Part shown: in pieces, positions 36,993-54,480 of the stretch | Position numbering within the stretch: the first letter of the stretch is position 1 | Layout of the letters: every line of letters starts with the position of its first letter | Origin: Owenia fusiformis | Lineage: Eukaryota; Annelida; Polychaeta; Sabellida; Oweniidae | Direction of reading: 5' to 3' | NCBI GenBank assembly: GCA_903813345.2 | Contig: CAIIXF020000010.1 | Span: forward strand, 6,069,169-6,133,168 | DNA: 64,000 nucleotides | Program-made: the position numbers and the translations under genes | Notes under the pieces: model-generated | What the model was told of the DNA's origin: nothing | Database searches by the model: none | Seen by the model: only the letters and a program-made list of their open reading frames with translations

Positions 36993-39730
36993 CCTTATAA
37001 ATATTTGTAAATCAAAAACGATGACAATTAGATTTCTTAGAAACGCTAAACAATCAAATAAATGATATGTTTTGTTCACGTTATTTACCCACTACTGGAA
37101 CACGTATGCTTTCTGCTTAGAAATTGAGATTTCTAATATAACTGGAAGCATACGTGTTATCATTAAAGGTAGAATCAGAAAAGGGGAGCTTTAAAAGTGT
37201 CTGTTTAGACAGATCAAAATCGCTTTGTCTTTTTTGACTTCATTAAAGTCCAAAAGTTCATAGATATTTAAACAAGTTTGTTGAATTAGGAAATCTGTAA
37301 ACATTCTCATTATTATTTGAATCTACAAAATTCCATATCAAATATTCTTTAGAAATGATATTGATGATATATTTTAGGGATATTTATAAACAGTTATGGC
37401 AAACAACACGTTAGTTTGCTATTTGTAAATGTTGCTGGCAACTTTTTGACACCCTTGATCTCTGCTCTACCTTTAAATTTAAGACATAATTTTCGATTAT
37501 CGCAAGTAATCTACTAAAAGCTTTCTTAATCAATGGCGATGAATTACTCTCGGCCACTAATCAGTATAGCCATACATGTAGCAGGCGATGCGGCTGCCTC
37601 GCCTAAAGTCAGTTCCACAACTGTGCAAATCGAGAAGGATTCAAAGGTATATCATCCCAAGTCGTCGTACATGATTATAATATCACGCCTAACCATCGAT
37701 AACGTACAGTGACAAAATATACCGTCGTACACTTTAGATGTACGGTGTTACTATTAACTGATTTGGAGCAAAAACTATGATGTAGGTTTTAAAAAATTAA
37801 ACTGAGGAATACATAAAGGATATTTTTTATTTTTGATAACTTGTTATGATACCTATGATTAAAAAAATTGAATTTAACAATATCGGATCCCAATCCCTGG
37901 ACTGATTAAGAAATAGTTATTGCTTTTGACCAACGCTCCCTGAGTATACCTTAAAACTGAAGCTATTTGAGGTGAGACTATAGAACAAGCCAGAAACATA
38001 AATTCAACAAAGATTTGAGCTCTAAGTTGCATACCTAAGTTTGATACATACACTAGCCGTTTATCCCCATCGGAATCCAGCTCTCGACCTTTCGCTAATT
38101 GATAGAGCTCAATCAACATAGTTTATATTCTCTGAAAAGTTGTTATATTAATGGAATCATTCTGTTGTATAACACCATTGGTATTCGGAGCTTACGATAA
38201 TGGACCGGTGGGTGTGGTGCAAAGATTGGTACGGTATGGCGTATCGGTTAATTTAAATTGTAAACACCCACGATTTTCATTTTTTACATCATTGCTTATA
38301 CCTGTAGTAATTTTGGTATCGTATGCTAAACGGTAAATTATATCGTTGGATCTAAACGTTCACAGTTCACACATATTATCCAAGCTTGATATGGTCGAAA
38401 GGACCAGGTATGGTATGGCAAAAGACAGTGATAGTTTTGACCATGAATATTTTCTCACCATGAAATCAACATGCCTCATTTTTCAATTGAGGTTCCCGGG
38501 AAAAAAATTTACAATTCGGCTATCCTAAAAACCATGGATTTTGACTCTACTTCAACACATTTTTAAATCTGACTCGTTTTTATATAAAAAAGATCTCATT
38601 CTCTTATTCTCATTGCACATATACAATATACAAGAAGAGATCTAAGAGTTCCTCAAAGGTAAAATGGCATCGAAAGTCAAATTTCAGATATCAAATTTTG
38701 GTGATCAAAATCAGCTTGAAAACAATGGACCGCGTGACTTTTCTCTAAAGTCGTTTTCAACTTTATCGCATTTCAGTACAATTCCTCCTCTCAGAAGTTA
38801 CTGACATTTTGCAGAAAAAACTTTTCATATGTTTAAAATGAATTCTGTTAGGAAATGTGTTAGGGTTGTCGACAACTTTGCCCATAGAATCCAGGTGTGT
38901 CTGACATTTAGAGCTCATTTTATAAAATGTGCTCTACACTCATAAAGGTGCATTCAGTTGAGCTAGTCATCTGAAACTTCTTGTTGAGTTGGTCCATGGA
39001 GTCTTGCTGTAATGTGCTAAAGAACATGACAGAAATCGTGCAGACAAAAAGTCACGAAACGTTAAATAGGTGGCACTTTTTGTGTCACCCTGTATATGAC
39101 TCTAAAATTATTTGCCGTGTCCAGTATAGAATAGTAAAATTCGACGAAAGCTAAATATATCGAAGTCGACACCCACTCCCTCCATTTTGAAAGAGAATGC
39201 AATGAGGATAGTTTTCTTCTTCTGGTGAAAATTTAAACTTGAGTTCGGAAGAGTGAAAGTATAACTATAAAACATGTGTTAAACACATGTACACAAAACT
39301 TATGTTTTGGAGTTTCTTGTACCTTTATCTGATATGCCCACTTGTATTGAATAAGTGAATGACTTATCAGAGGTAGTTTACGACTCTACTAATTATGGAA
39401 TACCATATGCTAAGTCCACAGACAATATCACTTCAATCAACCACGCATCCCTTTCAACGTCCCAATCGCTGCTTTTTACAATTAACGTGACACATGCATG
39501 CACGTCAAATCTTTTCTTCGATTGTATAAATAAAGCTCTATAGAATATCAATTGTTTCATATGAAAAAAGACATTTAAATTTTCCATCCGATTTATGATT
39601 TTTGCAAAGTACCTATCAAGGTTCCGAGTATGTTTATTATGTTTAGAGTGACTGATTCGTGTCAAACATGTTTAGCAAGGGTATTATCTCAAGATCGTGC
39701 ATCGTGAAGTATCTTTATTGCCCAACTTCG
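36993..39730. other. Intergenic stretch between receptor and protease genes
   Basis: I see no supportable gene. A minus-strand open frame at 38119-37874 has no recognisable family and no clear splice context. The dispersed repeat at 38935-39065 is the only identified element. The protease promoter lies at its right edge. Confidence 0.5.
38935..39065 (+). repeat. Dispersed repeat, partner of 18690-18800
   Basis: It shares GAGCTAGTCATCTGAAACTT and the downstream GCTAAAGAACA block with 18690-18800 and continues to ACTTTTTGTGTCACCCTGTA at 39110. Confidence 0.65.
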
Positions 39731-39738
39731 TATTTAAA
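39731..39738 (+). promoter_or_regulatory. TATA-like box of the protease gene
   Basis: TATTTAAA lies 49 bp upstream of the ATG at 39787. A pyrimidine-rich start region (TCTCTCCTCCATTCATC) follows about 25 bp on, as expected for a highly expressed secretory gene with a short 5' UTR. Confidence 0.55.
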
Positions 39739-39786
39739 TGGCTTGGTTGTCTCTCCTCCATTCATCAAACAGAAGGAACAATCAAC

Positions 39787-45571
<5,785 letters not shown>

Positions 45572-47287
45572 TCGAGTATAGATGAAAGACGTTGATCTCT
45601 GATGGGATTTAACAATATTTTGATATATTTTAAATGTAGATTTTATTCATTTGAAATATATATATATATATTAGAATGTACATGTAGTGTCACCAACTCC
45701 TTTAATCAATTTGCAATTGTTCAATTAATCGTATCCAAACGGTTTGCTGTTTGTACACGAGGACACAATTGAGGACATCACCGGGCCTACCAAAACAACT
45801 AGTACAAAGCATTAAAAAAAGTCCACAAATAGTTGGAAACTATTACAATATGTCACTATTTCTGGTGGTGCCATCATAATGAAATTTAGATATAAAATTT
45901 GGGTTTTGGAAACAAATATTTACTGGCAAAACGTACGTCTAAGTGTGTGTCAAACGTCACACTGACATTACTTTTGACAGTTTGTAAACCAGTTGAAGTC
46001 CACAACATAGGTATTCTTTTTCCTGATCAGCATATAAAATGTCAACTTTTCTAATCTACTAGTGTAGCATCAAAGAAAGAATTATTCTGGACTTTGAAGC
46101 CCTGTGATCGGAGGATGCTAGTGTAGATTCGGTTCTATAGTACGTAACCAAAATTATTGGACATTTTAACGCTGATAAATTATCCCTTTCAGCTATTATT
46201 AGGCTACTCTGTTTTAGTATAAGATCATCATAAGTCATGTAATAAGTGTTGATTTAGTAGGTGATTTTAGGTCACTATATAAATAGTTTGACATTGTTAT
46301 TTTTGATGTAAAACGTGATCAATGTTTTATTCGATATTTTCTTGAGGCATTTTGATGAGGTAAAACAAGATTGTAATGTGCAGTAAATGATTGTGAATTA
46401 GGAATAATATCAAATTTTGGGCTATTATGACGTCACAATAGCTTAGGAATCAATTGTTAACAAAATTGTGTTGAATAACAAATTCCCCAATTGCTTTCCT
46501 TACTTTACAATGAATATTATGAAAAATGACAAAAAAATATATATACAGCAGCTTTTGTATATCCAGGCCCACAGCAAGGTAAAATGTGTGGTTGCTATGT
46601 AAATTGTTGCCCCTAGCAACGACGTCCATGATGGCAACATCAACATTCTTATTCATCACCTCAAATTCTCTAAAGTTCAAAATGTTACCAAGCTGTAGCA
46701 AAAATGTCACACGGGACCATTAACAGCCTGGACTCATTGAATAATTCTGTCATATTAATAATACTAAGGGGCACAATTGGCTTAGTGAGTAAAATTGAAA
46801 GGCTAATTTAAAGATGTTATAAAACCAATTTACTCGATTTAGATTATATTTATGCTATCTTCGTATAACGGGCATTCTTTACGATGGCAAATCACCAACA
46901 CTTCTTAAAGTTCATTTTACCATGGTAAAGTCAGCGGCAAAATTGAGTTTTTCGTTTTCAGAGCAGAAATTTTATATCATGCGGCAAATGACGGTTTAGG
47001 GGAATCAAATTGCCGCAAAATACGATTTTGTAAATAGAAATAAAACCCTGACTTCAAAAACGAATTATTCACTCTTAGATTGAGCCAATTATTGCATGAT
47101 TTAATTTTTTATTAATTTTGCAAAGGGTATAGACAGCTTGAAGTTGAGTGAGTGAATCAATGGAGCTTGTGGAACCATGTAATTGTGTTTAGGGATTTGG
47201 GCTTTTAAACGTATATGTTATGTATTGGTTTAACATTTTTAGTATCCATATACGGTCTAATTACACGTGTATTTCAATCAATTTATT

Positions 47288-47563
47288 GTATTTGTAATTG
47301 ATAATTTTGCAGCACTATTTCCACTGGATTATGTTTTTTAAATTTTGATCGGGTATTTGAGACTAATGTATATTTCTACTTTAATTTGGTCTAACATTCG
47401 TTGTTGTTTTCCGGAATAACTTCGTGTATTTGTAATTGATAATTTTGCAGCACTTTTCCCACTGGATTATGTTTTTTAAATGTTAATCGGGAATTTGAGA
47501 CTAATGTATATTTCTACTTTGATTTGGTCTAACATTCGTTGTTGTTTTCCGGAATAACTTCGT
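47288..47563. repeat. Tandem duplication, 138 bp unit, two copies
   Basis: 47288-47425 and 47426-47563 agree along their length with a handful of substitutions (for example ACTATTTCCACTGG against ACTTTTCCCACTGG, TTTTGATCGGGTA against TGTTAATCGGGAA). No coding potential. Confidence 0.92.
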
Positions 47564-48748
47564 GCCACGTACGTCAAAACTGTCAAAAAGTCCGCGAAAG
47601 CATTTCAGAGGTTGTCAGTCTTAATAAATCGTGTTTTACGGGGAAACATCACTCGCTTTGTAGTTAAAACAACAAAAATGAGAGATTCTGTCTGCCATTT
47701 TATAAAATCTATTTAAGACTTATGAGATCTAAAAAACGCAATGTCACTAGTGTGCAAGATGAATGGTGTGTTTGGAGATTTAATAGTAATATGGTACAAT
47801 AGAGCTTTGTTCAATGTTCTTTCATTCTAGTAAGTTTCATGGGTCAGTTCAAAATGGTCACGGTTTCATGGTCATTTTACAAAAAATGATGAAAATTCCA
47901 AAACATACCAAAGCACCCAATATGAACCCCCAAAATTTTATCACTGGGGCTATTTCATAGATAGTAGAGAATTTAAGCTTGCGTATAAAATCGAAACGCC
48001 AACTTATACGTATGACCAATCGCCCAAAAAATGCATCGCTTACGTTTAGGTTGTGAAAACATTGCAAGCTTAAACTCCCTAATGTGTACACTGACAAAGA
48101 GTATAGAATGAAAATGAGAGCCATTAAATAGATCTGATTGCCATTATACAAGATATCTTCGAGCGCGTAGTCAGAAAACTTCACCCGATGCGTTCAAGTG
48201 TCCCTATATAGACAAGATCGGCATTTTGAGCACGTTTTGCAAAATGATCATAAAATGGGAATAGACCAATGGAACCTACTGGAATGAGAGGACATTGAAA
48301 AAGTTATAATGGTGCCAAATATTACTTAAAAACCATACTAGATGACCGAGTTATTACGATTTGTTTGGGTTACCTTTTTTGTATACATTTATATTTTATA
48401 TTTCTTATTATTTATTTTATATTTCTGCTCTTGGTGTGATATCAACAATTATCAAACGTGATATCTTGCATATTGCTGAAGGAAGTCAACGACTGCTATA
48501 GAGGTATCAACAGTAAATTTGTTAAATGATTGATTAGGATTAAGGATTTCACAATGGGAATATGCTGATGGATAATCCATCAATATCAAAAGTCTTGGGA
48601 TTGTTGTCGACTAGCCAATGTGTAATAACAATTTGACATCAAGGTATTATAGGTTATTTGTATTATGACTTACTACTAAAGATAGGTAGGTACAACAATG
48701 TTACAGAACAGAGGCTTCACTCATACATGTATTTTTCTCTCCTTTAAT

Positions 48749-48862
48749 TATGTCAGAACCACAAGTGGTGACATATTGTGGCTCTCCGACTTGTTTGTGG
48801 CGACGGTGTTCGGCGTTTGGTGGTTGGTGTTCGGTGGTTTATGTTCGGCGTCTGTAACAAAT
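48749..48862 (+). repeat. Dispersed ~100 bp repeat, copy 3 of 3
   Basis: ATGTCAGAACCACAAGTGGT...GGTGTTCGGCG...TTCGGCGTCTGTAACAAAT matches 36335-36440 in the same orientation. Confidence 0.75.
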
Positions 48863-50569
48863 GCCAGATTATGATATTTTGCATATTAATGCCTTGTTTT
48901 AACCTTGAAATCCTAAGTTATTGTCCAAGCTTTAACCGACTGCGAGCGTTCTCATTGATTCGAGGTTTATCGTAATTGTTGTATCTTGTAAATAATATAG
49001 CGTTCGCTGAAAAAAGTAAGTTACATCATGTTTCGATATTCATTGGGAAATACAAATGTCCACGACATAATAATTTACGTTCATGAAAACTGACAATCTC
49101 GAAATCGACACTACCCATCCGCCATTTGAAAGGGAATATAACAACTGCCATAACCTTCGCCCTATACTGACCAGTGGAATACTGACAATATTGACGTGGA
49201 ATTTGTTTGCTCGAAGCATAATGTAAGCACGTTTCTCATGTCATGTAGGCGTTCACGCGTCCGATTTTCATAACACTGAATAAACTGTCCAATTAGTTCA
49301 CGTTATGGTTTACTGAAGTATCCGAAGTCTACATATTTGAAAATATTTCCATCGCCATAAATCACAAAATAAGTTGTCCTCACTTGTGATGTCAGAAATC
49401 TTTGCATACGCAAAATCGATTGCTTCTTTAATCAATTCCAATTTACATTGATACTAAATGTTTTACATATCATAAATCATCAATTTATTCAACACATTCT
49501 TGTACATTTCTTAGTATATCACTACTATTCTTTCATCTGATTCGCCTGCTGCTAGAATGCCCTTGATCGCTTGTCCATTTGCAATCGCAATTTGCTATTT
49601 CTCATCACACTGATTGGACTCAATAAATAACTCTGTATTGTCCATCACCATATCATTTTAATTCCAGAAAACTGGCATTATAATCCAAAGCCGGGTGATG
49701 ACATCTGGGCAGTTCACAAACGCAAGGCAATAACTATACAGTATATCGTATGCCATTTAGACCTCTTCTTAATATCCATATATAAACATGCTTACATTAC
49801 ACAAGCTTACACTTTAATTACATATGAGTTAAATATGGACTAATTACGATGTTCTTAAATATTTTCTTCAGGTTTTTCTTTTTTAAAGTTGAAAAATGAT
49901 CCAGACAGAATTCAAAACGTCCTTATTTCAAATAATAAAGGTTGTGTAGAGAAGAAAACTTCTGTTTTTGTGACTGATTAGATGATTATGACATTCAGCC
50001 AGAAGCAATAAAATAAATCAAGATGGATAATTGGGAAAGAACGATAGTCAAATAACATTGTCTCTTCAATATGATACTTGCCATCTACATGTATTCTTGT
50101 TGCTGCCCACGACTTTGTCCTCGTATAGAATGCATGGGTACTCAGAATGATTGAATAAATGAGTTACACTCTCGAGCTCCTCGAAGTACAAATCTCTTAG
50201 TCCCAGCACTGTTTATGGTTTTGTTTTCCGCCTGTTTTCCGGTCTGATGTATCTGAGGAACAACAGAGAGATTTGAACATAAACTGGCTTTAAAACGCCA
50301 TGCAATCCAGTTGCCCGAGTCACGTTTATTAATGTAAAGATTGGGCGACCTTAAAATTATCAAAGTAGTTGTACATCGTGTCCCATTCTTAGACTGTTTA
50401 AGAAAAGCATACACCCGATGCCAAACTATTCATTTACACGTGATTGAATAAATACATTTTTTCTGGAGGTGCTCTCTGTAGCATCATTTCAGTTTTCTTG
50501 TCTCGATATAATATGCAAATTTTATAGTGCGTTTAGGTTTTCCTTAGAGGCTTATATTTCTTAGGATGC

Positions 50570-50575
50570 TTTATT
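50570..50575 (-). terminator. Polyadenylation signal AATAAA of the peptide-type GPCR gene
   Basis: TTTATT on the plus strand lies 83 bp beyond the stop of the receptor gene, read on the minus strand. Confidence 0.5.
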
Positions 50576-50657
50576 TATTGGCATACACCCTCTGTGGTTA
50601 TCAAAATCTGAAGCTTCTTGCCTTAACGATATTTTTGATTTGGAATCTTTTGACGTG

Positions 50658-52729
50658 CTATTGTCTTTGTTCGCGTTGATTCGTCGATATGATCGCGTAG
50701 GAATTGTTTCCATTCACCTTTGGCCTGTCTTTCATTTTTAGTTCATAGTCTCCCTTTAAGTGTACATGTGTGTGATGATCGGTCCTTTTTGTAGTCACTT
50801 CGGTACTGTGAGTGTTAAATTCGGAGCAGATGCTACCCGTGTGGTCTTTACGACCTGCTCTGTTGATACAGCACTTACAAAGTTTGTTGGCTTCGGCGTT
50901 GAACGCTAGAAATACCCAACTATTAGCCGCAGAGTTTGCCACAGCCATCCCACCAAATATAGACCACATTATAGGATGTACCATCTCAAAATCACCAAAT
51001 GCAAATATCATCTCACAAAACGGGTACGGGAGTCCGCATATAATATACACGCTGACTATAACGACGGTCATTTTTAAGGTTTTAATTTTAGCTTTGGGCA
51101 ATGAACTCGATGGTGTTGACTGGAGAAGGACTTTCCCAGATTTTTCGGAATTTCCTGATTTTCCCTCTCGAGCTTTTACTGCAATCTTCCAAAAAATCCT
51201 GACGTAGCACACAGTAAGGATTGCCAGTGGAATAAGGAGCGTGACAAGGAGAACGAAAGTGAGATACGCCTGACGATGAGAAGGAGGCACATCGCGGAAT
51301 ATTGACTCACATCGTGGTGCACCATCACGGATGCCATGCCTGAATATGTAGAACTGAGGGAGGGAGAGAACCCCTGCGATACCCCATCCAATTCCCGTCA
51401 GCTTCATAACCTGAAAGTTATTAAATCGCAAATTGTGGAGATGAAATTGTGTATAAATGAACAACGTAAGAACAACAATATTAGATTTGTGTACTCGAGC
51501 GAAACAATTCTTGATTGCTGTTTTTGCATTTAGACCCGTCAGCGAGGTCATAATCTATCAAGTGCATTTATAATTAAATCATGTCATCTATGATTTTGAA
51601 TTAAGAATAGTCTCATGGACAATTCTGATTTTTTATGATATTGACCTAAAAATGAGTGTCAGGGGAATAAAAATAGTTCATAAATTACTCATGAAGAGTC
51701 ATCCGCCAATGGCCATAGACAATTTAATAATTCATTGACAACGCTATACTTTAAATATTCTAAATGGGGAAGACGTCATGCGTGTCTATAAATCAACAGG
51801 TTCTCATTTTAAGCACATTAAATATCTGATTTACCAGACCATCCCCTACATGTAGCTACCGATTCACTCTGAGTTAACTAGAAATATGTCATTGAAAAGG
51901 TGCTCATTGGACGTTTAATTTTTTTCTCAAAAATATGAAAACGTTAGATCGTAGACTGCATGCAACAATATTATCTATTTTTCTCAATTGACCATTTTCC
52001 CCAGTTTCACTCGTTGCATTACACAAATCAGAAAGAATTACTGCAACTTACAAATGACATGTCAATGCTTTTATAGATGCTTAATCTTAATATATAAATG
52101 TTTAATCTTAATATAGACGCTTATCATATTGTGAATCGTGAACTGGAACTAGAACTTGAGGAAAATTACAAAATTCTCATTTGGTCTGTAAAAATAATGA
52201 ATTAGAAGTAAACAAATAAGCTTTAATTTAGGGGACTTTTTCTTACCGGGAATGGGGAGCTGAGTGGAGCTGTTATGGCCTGGTGTCTATCCACACTCAA
52301 CACGACCAACATATTCGTACTTGCCATCATGCTAAAACTCTGCAAGAACTTCACGAGTTTACACATCACGGGGCCAGCATACCAGATGTAATCAAAATAT
52401 TCCCAGATTATTTGCGATGTACATGCGAAAAGAATGACGAGAATATTAGCGGCTGTCAGGTGTAAAATAAGTAAATTGACCCTGGATCGTCTGCGCCTGT
52501 TATGCCAAAGCCAAAGCAAAACAAGTAAGCAACCGATTATTCCAAGGATAATCTCGGCATATAGTACATATATCCTAAACCACTTGTCCCACTTGACATC
52601 CGCTACGTTGCCTTTCGTTGGGTTAGCATCGGTCAAGTTTAATATTGTAGTGTTTACAATAGGGGTAAGTTCCGTAATTGTGTCTGAATCATATTCCACT
52701 CCGGTTTCTTCCATTGTATTGTGTTTCAC
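50658..52729 (-). CDS. Rhodopsin-class GPCR, vasopressin/GnRH-receptor-like, 411 aa, two exons
   Basis: Exons in coding order are 52729-52247 and 51410-50658 (CCG/GTAAGA donor, TTTCAG acceptor, phase 0). The N-terminus carries NTT and NLT glycosylation sites. TM1 is ~52-75; RRRRSRVNLLILHL leads into TM2. Cys123 (TM3) and Cys195 (ECL2) form the expected disulphide. TM3 ends DRHQAI (147-152). GVLSLPQFYIFRHGIRDG in TM4/ECL2 and AKIKTLKMTVVIV before TM6 match the vasopressin/oxytocin, GnRH and related neuropeptide receptors. Odd residues: D2.50 is Asn (AANI), DRY is DRH, TM6 has CGLPYP instead of CWxP, and NPxxY is NSWVF (324-328). Membrane segments are all present and the frame is intact. The ligand is unknown. 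Confidence is high for a peptide-type GPCR and low for the subfamily. Confidence 0.85.
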
Positions 52730-53690
52730 TTTCTACGATTGATCGATCACTTTTATAGTTTCTTAATAACTTTCTATAATAACTACAACACGGTCTACTT
52801 CCTTCATAAAACAGCAGTCTTCTTTGGTACTATTATACTAAATATTTTGCTCCAACTGTCTTGATCACAGCGTCAGTGCCAGTCGTTCTCTCGCCTTGTA
52901 CGTATAGTCTCATTCGCTTTCCGTATCTGAAAGTGAAGTCACATAATGATCATTTACAGCAACATGATCAAAGATAATTCTTCATATCCAAACAATTCAT
53001 GAATTTTCAAGCAATATATGTATTGACATTATACTCTATTTGAATTAATTGTTGTTCTTATATATAACAACAACATGATTATCATTCTTCAGCATGCGAT
53101 ACTAAATTGAAAGTATGATCGATGCTTAGTTCGTATTATTGCAAGCGCCAAATTAACGCCTCTGACATGGCTCCTTTGTCATCTGTGTTTCTGTTCGCAA
53201 TATATTGAACGATCAAAGAAAGGCGTAGTCAGTAGATAACTTCAGGAACCTGGCCACAAAAGAAGTATGATATAAAACAAATTACCCCAAGGCATAATGA
53301 ACTGAGCAATAAGACATGGTTTATGGTTTTAGTTATTAACTTGCTTTTATGCAAACGAAACGTAAATTATTTCGAACAACTTTCATAAAAGCGATTTATT
53401 CACTCATTGTTAGTTACCTAAAACACCCCGACAGAATCACGTTTAATATAATTGACTAAACTGATATAAGTTTCTTATGAAATATTGGCAAGAGAGTTAA
53501 AAAGAAATGTTTGGTTGTGTCTACTGAGCCACATGTATGGGTCGGATCTGGACTCTGGACTATTACTAAACTGACGAGTGAAAAAGTCATATTTCTAAAA
53601 ACGATCTGTTCTTATTCAATCTAAAAATGTTCTTGGTTTCTTGTTAGATTGAAAGAACCCACAGAAGAAATATCTTTCTTTCAACACACA
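52730..53690. other. Upstream region of the peptide-type GPCR, no gene seen
   Basis: Presumed 5' UTR and promoter of the minus-strand receptor. No TATA box or CpG-rich segment stands out, and there is no ORF or repeat I can support. Confidence 0.4.
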
Positions 53691-54480
53691 TGATTGAGCA
53701 TTTTTTTTAAACCGAGAGATGGTGTCGGTTGTTTAATATCTGATGGCAGGTTGTTTAACAAATTTATTAATGAATAAAGACAAGGTGTTGATGGTCTACG
53801 AGATATATGTACAGTATCTATAAGTTCTAGCATTCATGTTTCTAAAATTATCTATGTCTGTAACATATGTTGGAACAATGTGATTGTGGAATTTTAACAT
53901 ATAGATTAGTTTCCGCATTTTTTCTCTCAGTAAATGTTTGCCAATTGACTACATCAAATCTTTTTTGAATATCAGATTTGCGGTTACGTTATTTATAGCT
54001 CCCAAAACAAAAATAGCAGCTTGGTAATGTAGGGAATCAAGTGTTCTTAGAGATATTTTGGTGATGAGTCATATAAAAATATTACAGTAGTCAAGCTGAG
54101 ATAAAATAAATGAATTACCTTGGATTCATTGGACTCATTGCTTTTTTGTTTGGCAACTATTATGTGCTACAAAATTCAATATTGATCCTAAAGAAAAAAA
54201 CTAGATGTGTATGATTTTTACCCTATCTACTCCTTCACAAAGAAAGAGAAATGGATCGTAATTTATAAGGGAAGTTTTTATTTTGAATAACATTTCCTTT
54301 AAAAAATTTCTATTTATACCTGTACCTGATATTTTTCAAGCTTAATTTTAGATTTGAGTATTTCTAGGATTTTATTCAAAACTGATCCTGAATTGTATCT
54401 GGAATATTATTTATAAAGAAAAAATAAAAGGGGCCCTAGGATTGAGCCTTGGGATACCCCAGCATAATATATCGGCAATT
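53690..54480 (-). mobile_element. Decayed LINE reverse transcriptase fragment
   Basis: On the minus strand near 54470-54410 the sequence reads GVSQGSILGPLLFFL, the GVPQGS motif of LINE reverse transcriptases. It is followed by about 700 bp of frameshifted RT-like sequence ending near 53690. There is no open frame. It is part of the same broad LINE class as 13927-15523 but much older. Confidence 0.7.

Larger units (their letters stand above)
45572..50569. other. 5 kb gene-poor stretch
   Basis: No exon could be supported on either strand. Short hydrophobic open frames on the minus strand (46450-46710, 47858-48184) lack splice context or a known family. The stretch contains the 138 bp tandem duplication at 47288 and the dispersed repeat at 48749. 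Confidence 0.5.

Noticed and set aside
37874-38119. Minus-strand 81-codon frame as an upstream exon of the GPR157-like gene
   Set aside because: GPR157 begins close to TM1 and the frame shows no signal peptide, TM or phase-matched donor; support is too weak.
46450-48184. Two short hydrophobic minus-strand frames as membrane proteins
   Set aside because: AT-rich DNA gives hydrophobic frames by chance; no start context, exon partner or family match was seen.
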